A stretch of DNA of 64,000 nucleotides from Neolentinus lepideus HHB14362 ss-1 (GCA_001632425.1 KV425561.1:248001-312000), one strand, 5' to 3'. Shown: positions 48,348 through 59,204, numbered from the stretch's first letter. Numbers and translations are program-made. Notes: generated from the letters alone by a model not told the origin.

Positions 48348-48862
48348 ATGAGCGACATTCCTACGATCAAGCGGCAGCTCAAGATCAAGACAAACTCGGC
48401 GAAGCGGTGCGCCACTCGTAGCTCATCGTAATACCCTGCTGACACGGAGGTCGGAAGGCTGCTGAAGGAGCATGGGCTGTACAAGAAGGAGGCGGATGAG
48501 GGCAAGCGCAAGGTCGACAAGTTGATTGCGGACGGGGCGGAGGGCTGGGAGGTGCGGAGTGCCGTGAGTGTCTTCGATCGTATGTGGAGAGGGAAATCGT
48601 TGGCTGATGAGACTGGGTCCAGCAAAATCTCCTGAGGGAGTCGGAGAAGATGGTCGCGGATACAAGTGCGCGGCTGGGCACGACGGTGTTGGAGTTGCGG
48701 GATGTCGTGGTGAGTGTCTCAACTTCCAGGTTGTGCAGGATATAGGGAAAAGACGCGCTGACTAGATGGGAATCATAGGTTGCGGGGAAGAAGGAGGAGG
48801 CTTTGAAGGAGGACCCAGTGTTGCTGGAGGCGGATGATGTGCTTGAAGAGGCGAATATGTGA
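48348..48862 (+). CDS. TBCA: Tubulin-binding cofactor A
   Basis: Four exons (48348..48406, 48458..48563, 48623..48709, 48779..48862) give 111 residues, the usual size. The start MSDIPTIKRQLKIKTNSAKR followed by LLKEHGLYKKEADEGKRKVD and QNLLRESEKMVADTSARLGT match the three-helix TBCA/Rbl2 fold. TBCA holds newly folded beta-tubulin before cofactors D, E and C assemble the heterodimer. The acceptor of the first intron was set by frame (CGGAAG). Its stop is 138 bp from the convergent MED11 stop. Confidence 0.9.
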
Positions 48863-49000
48863 TCGATGGTTCGGTCGGTGGTCCGACATAGGAGAAGAAC
48901 TGAAGAGTATGATGCATTGTTATATTAGAATGTACAATAGTATACAAGGATGTCCAATATGTAACGTACAGTGCTCTACTCTATACCCGTTCCTCTTACC

Positions 49001-49670
49001 CTACATCTGCATCTCCTCCTCCTCGCCCTCACTCTGATTCCTCACTGCCTCCTCATCCCGCGCATGCTTAATCCTCGTCAACGCATCCAGCACGCCCTTC
49101 CACGCATCGCGCTCAACGCGTTCCTCCTGGAACCCTCTCGCCGCCGCCGGGTCGCCCTCTTGGCCGCGCAGCCCAACGCCGAGCGGGGTCGGGACGAGGT
49201 GCGACTCTGGGGCGTTGATAGTGGAGTGCGCAAAGCGCGCTTGTCGGATGTGGGCGAGGGAAGAGCGCATCGCGATGTGTACTGACTGAACAAGTCGGTT
49301 AGTGTGATCGCAATGAGGACGAACAAGGACCAAGAGGAAAGGGGAGACGTACGTCCAGCCGCTCAAAGTACTCGCTCACTTCCATCACGAACTGTTCAGA
49401 CCTTTCATCGCCCTGCGGCATGTGATCCTCCGGCTTATCCGTTTGCGGAAGCGTCAGGAGCTGTATGGACGACCCTGCGAGCGACAAGAGGCGGCTTATG
49501 TCCTGGCGTTCTGTTAAATACTAGTTCACGTTCAAGACTTGACGGATCGAACATACCTTCTCGACCTCACCGAGCGCATAGATCTGGCGAGCGGTACGGC
49601 TGGACACCCATATGGGATCTATCTGAGTTTCAGGCGTGGCTTGGCTGGTATTACTTGGCTGAGGGGCCAT
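49001..49670 (-). CDS. MED11: Mediator complex subunit 11
   Basis: Complement of exons 49557..49670, 49356..49502 and 49001..49285, 181 residues. The family core reads RQIYALGEVEKDISRLLSLA then GSSIQLLTL, followed by a second amphipathic helix (EYFERLDSVHIAMRSSLAHI). Med11 pairs with Med22 in the Mediator head and helps bring in TFIIH. The acidic Glu-rich end (GEEEEMQM) is a local extension. The call rests on the short core motif and helix pattern, so it is good but not certain. Confidence 0.75.
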
Positions 49671-49852
49671 TATTCTGGGCGGGTAGACGCAAGAGCAGCA
49701 ACAACCATAATTCGCGACAACTTTCCATACTAGGACAGTACGTCCGTGGCACGCATTGCATTTAGTGATAACGCAATCACTATATTATACATCCTGTTAT
49801 CTATTACCATGAGACAAAAGGTCGGTAAATGTTTCTACTATTGGCACTAAGT

Positions 49853-51342
49853 TTATCGCGGTCTAGCGGTAACCGGCTTGCCCAGATTTCTCTGCAGCTG
49901 ACTAACGATAACCTCACACTCAGGCTTGATACTATCCAACATATCCTTGGTGCCTCGGGTAGGCTTCCATCCCAGAGCAAATGACCGGTCTGCGCGACAA
50001 CGCGAGTTCCCGCCGTTCACGGAGGTCTGTGTCGTCCGTGTCAGCTGTTCAGATTCGTTCCTCCAAGGGGGAGCAGACTTGTCACTCACAACAAACATCG
50101 GATTTCCGTAATATTTTATCACTTCGTCGTCTGCTAACTGGGTGAGCTCTGGACTATTGACCTTGCCGAGTTCGTAAAGGGATTTTGCGATAGTCGAATA
50201 CACGTCGATCAGCTTGTGTTCATCGGCGGCAGCAAAGTACAGCGCATCTCGTCCGTGGGGTGCTTCTGGATTGGACAGAACTTTGTTGAAAACGAGCATA
50301 TATAGGTCAGCCACTATCCACATTGACATGGTAAGTGTCTATAAACTTCAGACTGTGACATTGCTCACTGTCTTCGATGTGGGCGTTGGGCCAGATATTC
50401 CGCCCTTCACCGATCTTCAACGCCTTGCCTCTGTCTATACTGACCCTGATGAACGGCGGGATCTGTATGGAATGAGGGTTCTGGATGCCCGCGTCGACTA
50501 GTGGGCCGGTGGCGAGACCCCAGATCGTAGAAGGGTAGATTATCTGGGAGCGGATGTATCCTGGCATTGTCAGACAGAGTGGCGCGTTTGAGTGGGGAGG
50601 ACATACCCTCTTTGTCAGCGTCCAAGAGTACAGCGTTGACAAGACGATGTGGCAGAATCAGGTCCGGGGACTGAATTCGGTCGGTCTCCATGTCGGAGTA
50701 TACAACTTTCGACTCGTACATGCCGTTTGCACTATCACAGACAGCAGCTGATGAATTGTTTAAGTATCAGTAATATCCATAACTCTTTTCGAAATTTCAT
50801 CAGACCTGTTCCAGACTATTGAGCAGAAGTTGCATTAGAAGGTGAAAGAGTGATTATATGGATACATACAGTATGAATCACAACGGGAGGGCGACCCGTC
50901 TCGTTGAATCTTTTCTTCAGACCTCGTAGGATCACCTTGGTTGCACCTACGTCCCCGATATCAACCTAAATATTAGAACATTATCAAGCACACGTTTCAA
51001 TAAGCGTAAGCGGTAGTATACTAGTATGCATAACGCACTACGCACATTCTGGAAGACAATATCGGCCTTCTGCGCACCCTTCTCTAGCAGGTCTTCGTCA
51101 GAGTATGACCCTGTGATGACTTGCACGCCTAGAGCCTTTAGCTTCTCAGCCTTGTCTGCCGCACGGACAAGCGTGGATATTTCGAAGGAGGAAGCATTCT
51201 CGTGCTGAAGGAGACGCTTGAGCAAGGTTCCCCCAATATATCCTTAAGGGCAATGACATTGAGTTCCAGGAGATGCAGCGGAGGGTTAAGAAAACGTACC
51301 AGTAGCACCAGTGATGAAGATATGGGTCTTGGTAGAAGTCAT
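49853..51342 (-). CDS. NAD(P)-binding epimerase/NmrA-like protein
   Basis: A multi-exon gene on the complement, including 51300..51342, 51046..51242, 50870..50965, 50806..50815 and an exon starting at 50747. The Rossmann start is THIFITGATGYIGGTLLKRL, followed by STLVRAADKAEKLKALGV, GSYSDEDLLEKGAQKADIVF and then IIYPSTIWG, typical of extended SDR/NmrA-like proteins. Later sequence has GREALYF-like GRDALYFAAADEHKL and a C-terminal SRCRADRSFALGWKP block common in fungal homologues. It likely binds NAD(P)H; substrate or regulatory role is unknown. The exon 50806..50815 is only 10 nt, and a 63-nt interval after YYGNPMFV is a stop-free 3n intron. A 117-bp tandem duplication lies just upstream of the start. 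Confidence 0.85.
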
Positions 51343-51373
51343 CTTTGATCCCGAATTCCGTGGGTCGAGTTAT

Positions 51374-51600
51374 TGTTTATAGGCTGAAGTATGTGGATCT
51401 AGTAAGCCCGATTCTTCGGCAATTGCGTATTGACTACTTACAAGTGTCCTTGACAAATTATAGAAACAATTGGATAGATCGACTTGAGGTTGTTTATAGG
51501 CTGAAGTATGTGGATCTAGTAAGCCCGAGTCTTCGGCAATTGCGCATTGACTACTTACAAGTGTCCTTGACAAATCATAGAAGCAATTGGATAGATCGCG
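51374..51600. repeat. 117-bp tandem duplication, two copies
   Basis: The unit from TTGTTTATAGGCTGAAGTAT to GGATAGATCG occurs at about 51374..51482 and again at about 51491..51600. The offset is 117 bp and I count about four substitutions. 117 is a multiple of three, so one frame reads through both copies as a repeated 39-residue sequence, but I see no gene there. It begins some 30 bp upstream of the epimerase-like start codon. High identity implies a recent duplication. Confidence 0.9.
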
Positions 51601-51808
51601 CCAATCGGATCACCTGAGGACCTCGTTCCTTGTCTTGCTTCATCAACATGTTCGTACTGTAATGGTGGGGCGCAAGGACCATGTCGACACTCGCAGGAAG
51701 AATCGATACCCAGAAGACTATTCATCTTACGCGCGGTTAATTACGTTAATCCGCGTCGTGCGGGTAGGCGAGGTGGCGGAGGCAAGGGGGAAGATTACGT
51801 AATGGAAA

Positions 51809-51834
51809 GGGGGGGGGGGGGGGGGGGGGGGGGG
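51809..51834. repeat. 26-nt poly-G run
   Basis: Twenty-six consecutive G on the plus strand in non-coding DNA. Such runs slip easily and are error-prone in sequencing. They can form G-quadruplex structure. Confidence 0.95.
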
Positions 51835-52147
51835 TTCCCTGGGCCTTAGTCGGACTTTCTGACGTCGTGTATAGAACTTTCTGTCTGTCGGCCCCTTGGG
51901 CGGAGGTGAAGCCACGAAGGCCACTGCGCCATCGGCCGCAACCCAAGTCGTGAATACTCTCACTACACTAGACAACAGTTACTAGTTGTCCCAGAGTCTG
52001 TCATCCTGACCCACTGGACAAACGCGTACTCGCGGCAGACATAGGATGCACAGCATGTCTACCCCTGAAGGTCCGTATCCGAGCTGATACATCAGTTCAG
52101 CTCAACGAGCCGAGTGACTTCGTCCTGCTGCGCTGACAGCAGTCGGA

Positions 52148-52154
52148 TATAAAA
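52148..52154 (+). promoter_or_regulatory. TATA box of the FAD monooxygenase
   Basis: TATAAAA lies 56 bp before the ATG at 52210, a convincing core-promoter position. Confidence 0.55.
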
Positions 52155-52209
52155 TATGCTGCCCCCCTTGCACTAACATCCTCATCATTCTCAAACCCCA
52201 AATTGCGAC

Positions 52210-53639
52210 ATGCGCATAGTCATAATCGGCGCCGGCGTAGGCGGCTGCACCTCTTTCCTCTTCCTCCGCAAGCACCTTGACGCTGCCCAGCACACTACTA
52301 AGCTGTACGAAGGCTACCCCAACCCACTCACTACCTCTACCATCATCGGCGGCGGGCTCGGCCTCGCCCCGAACGGCCTGCGCACCATGTACCTCCTGAG
52401 CGAGCGCCTTCCCGCGAAGATCACCGCGTTGGGCTAAGAGGCGCCACTCGCGGAGCTGAGGACGGGCCCCAGGGATGCGTTTCTTGGTATGTATAACACA
52501 GGGAGCAAAGCGCGGTATGGGTGGCCGAATGTGATCGTGCAGAGGGCGGTGGTGCATGAGTGTATATTGGAGGAGGTTGTGAAGGCGGACGATGGAAGGG
52601 GCGACGTGGTGTTTGGGAGAAGGGTGGCGAAGTTGGAGGCGGTTGGGTTGGATGGGGTGACAAAAATCTCGTTCGAGGATGGCGCGGAGGAAGAGGCGGA
52701 CCTCGTTATCGGCGCGGACGGCCTGCACAGCAAGGTGCGCGACTACGTCGTCGGCGAGCACGTAGAGCCAGAATACTAGTAAATCATGTTCTCATCCTTG
52801 CAAGTATTATATAGTATACTAACCTAATCCCTTTTAGCGGTCTCTGCGGCATTGGGGGCTTCGTCCCGCTTTCCTTTATCGAGCCCTATATCCAGCACAC
52901 CAAATCCCCACTCGTCATGACCTGGGGCTCGACCGGGTTCTTCGGATTCTCCCCCGTCGGCACCGGCCGCCCCTCTCCCTCCTTATCCTCTCCTTCTCTC
53001 TCCTCCGCCCCTCCCTCAGAACTCAAAGCAATGTGGTGGTCAATCTACGCCTCCGACACCCCGCCCGCTCGCACCACCCCCCGCTCAGCCATCAAATCCC
53101 AGCTCCAGCGCCGCTTCCGCGGGTTCGAAGGCGCCGTCCCGAAGATCATCAACTCGCTGTGTACCGAACAGCCCGGTGTAGGCGACATTATCATGCTGCC
53201 GAGGTACAAGCTCCCGCGGTATCTGAAGAGGTGGCATAGGGCGGACGGAGGTGCGGTGCTCGTGGGCGATGCGGCGCACGTCGCGCCGCCCGAGTCGGGG
53301 CAGGGCGTGTCTTTCGCGGTGGAGGACGCTGCTGCCTTCTCTCTGCTCCTCGCCCACCACCTCTCCCTCTCCGCCGTGTCGGAGAAGGAGGCTGCTAAGA
53401 GAGCGGCCGGGGACTACTCCACCCTCCGCAAGTCGCGCGTGGAGAGCATCATTACCGCGGCCATGAAGCGCGTGGCGAACAAGACCGAGATGGGCCCGTG
53501 GAAGCGGTGGATCCGCGACTGGATTATCTGGCTGTTGGCTGCGATCATGCCCGAGAGCATGAACGACGGGTCGTTTGCGTATAAAGTGGAGGAGGCGGTG
53601 GAGGCGTATTTGAAGGTGGGCATTGCGCCTCCCCCTTGA
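52210..53639 (+). pseudogene. FAD-dependent monooxygenase with one internal stop codon
   Basis: Exons 52210..52778 and 52838..53639 join in frame to 456 residue positions, but codon 52435..52437 is TAA. The same frame continues without other damage on both sides. Motifs of the salicylate-hydroxylase-like PHBH fold are intact: IVIIGAGVGGCTS (FAD binding), DLVIGADGLHSKVRDYV, and VLVGDAAHVAPPESGQGVSF. The C-terminus has a hydrophobic helix (WIIWLLAAIMPE). A good TATA box remains. Either this is a very young pseudogene, a sequencing or assembly error (a single base restores an open frame), or a truncated 75-residue product is made. No intron can remove the stop: no GT..AG pair fits around it. The family call is strong, the status is open. 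Confidence 0.85.
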
Positions 53640-54165
53640 TGGGAAGTGGGCGGACTATACACATTTATGCTGATGAGAAATCCTAGCTACTTACTTACTG
53701 GTCTCCAAATCCCCAATGTACGAGAAGAAAGAAAGGGACCCAACACAAGTGAAGCCTCTCCTACACTTTGGCCTGTATACCCTCAACTGCATGTATACCC
53801 TCAACAGCAACCTTTGTATCAGCTTTAAGCCGATGTGGCAATATTCAGTCCTGTATCAACTAGCACACCTTCATACAAATCTGCTCTAGGCTCAGCACTG
53901 GAATTTCATACAATAATCGACATGAAGTGTAGCATGATCATCAGCTCGTAAATGTCGTGATAGTCGTGACAGATATGATATAGATATAACATGAAGAAGC
54001 AAGATGAATGATGCAAAGAGAATAAACATCAGCAGATGACACAAGATGGGGAGAGTGAGAGCTGAAAGGAAAAATGATAAACAAGGTATCGCCAAGCAAC
54101 AAAGGGAGCATATACGCAACACCATAATCAAAACCAATCCGGCAACGCACACCAAGTAGTGTTGG
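53640..54165. other. Convergent intergenic region
   Basis: 3' flanks of the monooxygenase and of the SAM-domain gene. AT-rich with no supported gene. Confidence 0.4.
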
Positions 54166-56830
54166 TCAGCGCAGACCCCTCTTCACTCTCTTCACAATCA
54201 CTTTCAACACAACCGCACACACTCCAAGACCGACGAGGAACACGTACGAGGGCAGGTCGCCCACCCCCATCTCCCCGTCTCCCGCTCCCGCAGTGGGAGA
54301 ACGAGACCCGAGTCCAACCAGGCCGAACATGCGGGAGACCAGTGAAGCGGCCAGGCCGACCCTTGTTCTCGGGGAGCGGACAACGGGCGCGTTGGAATCG
54401 GGGGAAGTGCGTGTCGAGCCGTCTGAGACAGAGACAGAAGGAGATACCTGTTCCTTGACGCTCTCCATCTCCACACCCTCGAGTCGCTTTTTAAAGTCCT
54501 CGATAACAAGCTTGGATTCTTCTAGCTTCCTCTCAAGCTGTTGGATAACGCCTTTGAGTTTGTCGGACTCTTCCTGGTCTTCCACTTGTATGGCGGCGTC
54601 GGAAGCGGGTACGACAGGCGACTGTACTTGGGCGTCCGCTGTCAAGATGACAGGAGATTGGACCTCGGCATCGGTAGTCGAGATAATAGGCAACTGGACT
54701 TCTGCATCGACTGTAGAGATGACGAGCGACTGGACTTCTGCATCGGCGGTGACGACAACAGGTGATTGCACTTCCGCATCGACGGTGTTTCCATTCAAGG
54801 ACTGCACCTCTGCATCCTTTACCAGTGGCTCAGCCACCAGCACCGTGGTATCCTTCTCCACCTCTCCAAGACTCGAAACATCAGTCACACCCGCGCTCTC
54901 CTCCGAATCTCCGCTGCTCTCCCTCGAGATCCCCTGTCCATCCTCATCCAAACCCTGGAAGATACTCGTCACCACCCGCCCTCGCCCTCGCTCCTTTGTC
55001 TTTCCCGTCCCGCGACTAATTGTGCCCTTCATCCAATCCTCGTTCCTGACTAATGTGGCATTTCCACTGGCCGTACCCATGGCAGGCGGCTCGCCCGGCA
55101 CATGCTTAACCGTGACAATCCCAACCCCGTCGTCGATCTCCTCCCACGCCCTCGCGCCCCACGTACTCCTGTCCGCCTGCGCCAGAAGCGCCTCCATACT
55201 CGGCTCCTCCTCATTATCCGAGAAGCTGAACGGTGGCTTGGGCAGCTGCCGGCGTACGGAAGGACCAGGATTCGGCGACGGCGTGGCAGAATGCATTGCC
55301 GGGGGAACAGGGCTCGTCGTGTGCGTCGGCGGCACGGGCAGCGGGCGCGACTTGACCCTCTTTACGCGCTCAATCTTCCCCTCTCCCGCCGGCCCCGCAT
55401 TATCGCTGTCGCTAACCTCACTCGCGCTCCGGCTCCTCGACCGCTCCTCGAAATCCCTCACGCGCTCCCGCACCTTGACCCTGCTCCTCTTGGCCTTCGT
55501 AAACGGCGTAGCCACAATATCCTCCACCTCGCCCGCGCTGCTCAAGCTCGAGTCGCTCGACGCGTACAGCGTATTTCCATAGACGTTTTCAGTAGAGGTA
55601 GGTGCCTTGGTCTCAATATCAGAGTTATCGGAGGAGTTGGGGTTTGGAGATGCGGTAGGGGAAGGCCAGATGCGCCCCTTCAGGACGTTCTGCCGCAGGT
55701 TGCGCGACGCATTGAGCAGCGCGGTGCGCCAGAGCTTGTTCACGCCCATCCTAGATTTTTTGGAGGATTCAGAGGAAAGTGTGTCAGTAGAAGCTTTGCG
55801 TTCCATGATAACTTAATAGAGAATAATGAAGATAAATAGCTTGATAGATAGAAGGTAGAATGTGGTAGTGGCACGAAGGTGACGAGAACCCCCAGGCCCA
55901 CTTTATACCACGCGTGTGGCACCCACCACGAATCAAGAATCAGGGTGAACTAATCAAGGCCGAATAAAGAAGTACCCAACCAACTATAAAAGAACGCGCC
56001 ACTCACCCCTCCAAATCTGCCTCATTCAGCCTCAAAAACGCCCGCCCCCCAATCCTCGCCTGCCGCACAAAACTCGCCACATCGCTCACGACGCGCTCCG
56101 GCAGCCGCGTCCCCTCCCCGCGCACCCGCAGCGCGCCGGCCAGGTATGCGGATAGCTGCGCGGGCGTCCAGAGCTTCGGGTTCTCAGGCAGCTCATCCAT
56201 GGGCGTACTAGGCACATCAACAGGCAGCGTCGCCCTCCTCAGCTCGGGCGGGGCGGGCAGCGGCCTCGCGCCCAGCGTCCCAGGCGGGAGCACCGGTATA
56301 TCCCCCACGCCCGACAAGCTCCGCGTATACCGATGCCCCCCGCCCCCGCTGCTGTTGTCCCCGCCCCGCGAGTGCCCCGGGGACACGGGCACGGGCACGT
56401 ACGCGTGCCGCTGCGCGCTCACGTTCCCCGAGCTCGAGTTCGACCGCGCGAGCAGCGCCGTCGACGTCGTCTTGATCGCGTACGGGTGCGGGTTCGGCCT
56501 GTCGAACTTGTGCTTGCTAGGGGACGGGTCGGTGGAGGAGAGCGTAGGAGAGGTCAGGGGTGTCTGGATCTTGCTCGGCGACGAAGGTAGCGGGAATCCA
56601 CTCTTGCTCGGTGATGAAGGTAACGCGAATCCACTCTTGCTCGGCGACGCAGGGGAGGGGTACACTTCCTTGCCCGGCGACGAAGGGGTCGTGAATCCTC
56701 TCTCTCCCGGCAACGCGAATCCCCTCTCTCCCGGCAGCGCGAACACACTCTTGCCCGGCGACGAAGGAGATGGGTACACGTCTTTGCTCGACGTCAGCGG
56801 GATAGACACGCCGGTAGTCGTAGTCGCCAT
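54166..56830 (-). CDS. SAM-domain protein with DAEVQ repeats and C-terminal membrane anchor
   Basis: Complement of 56007..56830 and 54166..55750, 802 residues. The N-terminus carries Ser/Pro/Lys repeats (SSPSKSGFALPSSPSKSG type). The SAM domain at about 215-300 (PKLWTPAQLSAYLAGAL; RAFLRLNEADLEGMGVNKLW; RTALLNASRNLRQN) spans the splice junction, which proves the two exons belong together. Then comes a long disordered part, a block of six 12-residue DAEVQ repeats, a coiled coil (QLERKLEESKLVIEDFKKRL) and a last-30-residue segment LPSYVFLVGLGVCAVVLKVI with a basic tail, a tail anchor. It may tether a SAM-mediated complex to a membrane (inference). The intron is 256 nt, about five times the local norm, and holds a possible second promoter. 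Confidence 0.8.
54596..54816 (-). repeat. Six-copy 12-residue (36-nt) DAEVQ coding repeat
   Basis: Inside the SAM gene the units DAEVQSLNGNTV, DAEVQSPVVVTA, DAEVQSLVISTV, DAEVQLPIISTT, DAEVQSPVILTA and DAQVQSPVVPAS follow directly on each other, with a degenerate seventh (DAAIQ). Borders are approximate. Copy number probably varies between strains. Confidence 0.85.
55901..55907 (-). promoter_or_regulatory. Possible internal TATA box in the SAM-gene intron
   Basis: On the minus strand TATAAAG stands about 95 bp before an ATG at 55806 that opens in frame with exon 2 (MERKASTDTLSSESSKKSR joining MGVNKLW). It could drive a short form lacking the N-terminus and most of the SAM domain. Confidence 0.4.
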
Positions 56831-57312
56831 CGCGCGTTCAGTGTTATTCAAAGTACAGTTCAGCGAGTCTCAGCAGACAGATAGATAGCACAGTACAGAT
56901 AGTCTGAGTAGGTAGATAAACGAAGAGTCCCGCTCGTCGTAGTACGTGTAGTCGATACAAAAGCCGGATTCGAACCCGTTCATCTTCAAGATGAGCCAGA
57001 ACGGGACGAAGCGGTCGTCCAGCCAATCACGACGCGTCATTCCCACAAATCACATGTACGCCCCTATTTATGTGCATGTTACACCTGCTGTAGTAGGACT
57101 TTCCCCTGAAATGCCAGTAACGAATCAAGTCCAGAAATACAACACAATGTAACCTCGAATCTAACTACCGATGCCCATCCCGTCTTAACCATCATGATAC
57201 AATACAAATACAGTACATTATTCACCCCCCTGTCAGGCAATTTTACGCAAAGCGGACCTTCTCCCCAGGACGGCCTTCAGACAGGAGTACAACAGCCTAA
57301 GCAAAAACAGCA
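56831..57312. other. Intergenic region between SAM gene and ARMT1-like gene
   Basis: It contains the promoter and leader of the SAM gene and the 3' flank of the ARMT1-like gene. A lone tRNA B-box-like GGTTCGAATCC on the minus strand is not part of a foldable tRNA. No gene seen. Confidence 0.4.
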
Positions 57313-59204
57313 TCAGCAACCACCCCAACAAGAGCACAACAAACCCACATATTTCCCACTAATCTTCCACCCCGGCTCCTCCCCATCCAACCTCTCCGCC
57401 AGCTCATCGCTCTCCAGCCCAACAACCACATCACTCTTAATCGTCCGCATCGAGCACACCTTCGGCGCACCCGCTGCATTCGCCATCGGCCCAATCGCAA
57501 CGTCAAACGGCGTCGACGCAGGCGCAGCGCAGTCGTACGTCAACTTGCGGTGGTTTAGGTCGCCCTTGAAGATGACAAGGTCCGAGCGCGAGAGGTGCAG
57601 GAACAAATCAGGCGCCTCGCCGTGGAGCTCCCAAAAGGTGTAGCCCGTGCACCAAAAGGGGTGCTGCTCGTACACCCACTTGCCCTCCTTCTCATATTGC
57701 TGCGGATCTTATCAGTACAGAGGACGGGCCTGCACTATAGAGGAACGCACCTTCCATCGGACACCCATGCGCCTCAAGGACTCTCTCTCCTGCTCCGTCG
57801 CCTTGGGGAAGAGATACCCGTAGACCATAGTGTTCAACAACCACTCCCAATCCTTCTTCGTGACATCCGATACGAACCAGGGGTACCGCTTGCCATGGAA
57901 TCGGATCTGCTTCGCCAGGCCACTCTGAATCAAAAAGTCGGCTGTTTAGGGTGCGTATTTATCAGCATATAGTCCAGGCAACGAACGCGAAAGGACACAC
58001 CGTACACGCAATCACAGTACAACTCAAAGCCAGCGTTGTCGAGAACAAAGTCGATCCTTCCGCCGGTCTTGGCCCTCAGCTCCTTGACGGTCTCCCACAG
58101 CTGGGGCAAGTGGTTGCCGAGAATGTTCTTCTCTGTAGCAGCGAGGTGATCACCACCGGTGGATTGCAGCGACTTGATCTGCTCCTCGGTCATGTTGATG
58201 AGAAGCGAAAGATCGGTCGAGTTTCCCCACAGACAGACTAATACACAGGATCAGTGGCAAGTTTAAGAGCGAAAGAAGTGAGGGTACTCTGTGTCAACTC
58301 GAGGAACATCAGCCTCTCAGCTTCGAGCTTCTCCGCATCAGACAAGTTCCCGGAGTGCTTGAACGGCTCCGCAAAACGCATAGAAAGCTCAAAGACGGCA
58401 TCTGCTGATCGGGAGAAAGTATCGCACTGGGCAATAGACGCGCATATAGTGGGGAATCAGGTGATAAGATTGACTGCGCACCTTTTGCCTAAAGAAAACA
58501 TCGTAATCCTTCCAGTACTTGCTGACGCTGAAGGCCTCGCGCAGACGACGGTACTTGTAGGCCTCGGCAAACAACCAGGGCGCGCTCATAAAGTCCTTGC
58601 CTGATGGACGTGAAGAAGACATTCCCGGGCATATGCGGGGTACTGACCTTGGAAGTACTTTGCGATGGCCTTGTTCCACAAGGCGACATCTGCCTCTGCA
58701 TCGTCGATGATAGGCCTGAGCTTTGCGTTGCCGGAAAGATCAGTCATGAGGCCGTCCATGCGCTCGATACAAGCGAGGAGGTCAGTGACCTGCTCTTCGG
58801 AGGACTGCTCGTTGAGGGTCTTCATGGTGTCCTCGATGGCCTTGCCGAGGATAGTGGGGAGACGGACGCCCATGGTAGCGTGGGCAAAGGAGTATTCATG
58901 GTAGCCACGGTAGGCGGGCCAGGGAGGGTTGTTAGGGTCGACCTGCGAGTGCGATAAGGGTTAGGATATAGCAGCTCTGGGAGTGAGAGGATAATAGACG
59001 GACGCGTGAAGGGGTGCGAGGCCAGGGACCCTTGATGTCCTGCTTTTTGGGCAGATGGCCGAGGGAGAGGGTCACCTTGGAGGGGGGGCTTTGGCTGGGC
59101 TCACTGGAAGGCGGGGCGACGGCATTGGGTTGGAGAGAGGTCATGTTGGGAGCAGTCTTTGCGTCGTCTGGGGGCGTGGGGGGAAAGTATTCTTGGTTTG
59201 CCAT
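57313..59204 (-). CDS. ARMT1-type damage-control phosphatase (DUF89)
   Basis: Complement of exons 59004..59204, 58648..58942, 58482..58600, 58288..58426, 58001..58237, 57751..57941 and 57313..57699, 522 residues in frame. After a Pro-rich N-terminus, the family landmarks are FAHATMGVRLPTILGKAIED, LTQICLWGNSTDLSLL, FVLDNAGFELYCDCVYADF (metal-binding Asp/Asn), VIFKGDLNHRKL and MRTIKSDVVVGL. This fold removes phosphate from damaged or overflow sugar phosphates such as fructose-1-phosphate in the cytosol; the human relative ARMT1 was also reported to methylate carboxyl groups. The C-terminal tail is Cys-rich (GLLCSCWGGC). Its upstream 2 kb are empty. Confidence 0.92.

Larger units (their letters stand above)
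51343..52209. other. Intergenic region between epimerase-like gene and monooxygenase
   Basis: It contains the 117-bp duplication, the 26-G run and the TATA box of the monooxygenase. No supported gene. Confidence 0.4.

Noticed and set aside
51345..51617. A 90-residue repeat protein encoded by the 117-bp duplication
   Set aside because: No ATG context, no splice signal and no family; the open frame follows from the 3n period.
54293..55582. 429-codon open frame on the plus strand
   Set aside because: It lies antisense to exon 2 of the SAM gene, is Ser/Thr-rich as expected of a mirror of a low-complexity coding region, and has no domain.
56965..57000. tRNA-like B-box GGTTCGAATCC and an anticodon-like hairpin on the minus strand
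   Set aside because: The T-stem has a mismatch, no acceptor stem pairs, and the A-box-like sequence is too close to the B box. No cloverleaf can be drawn.
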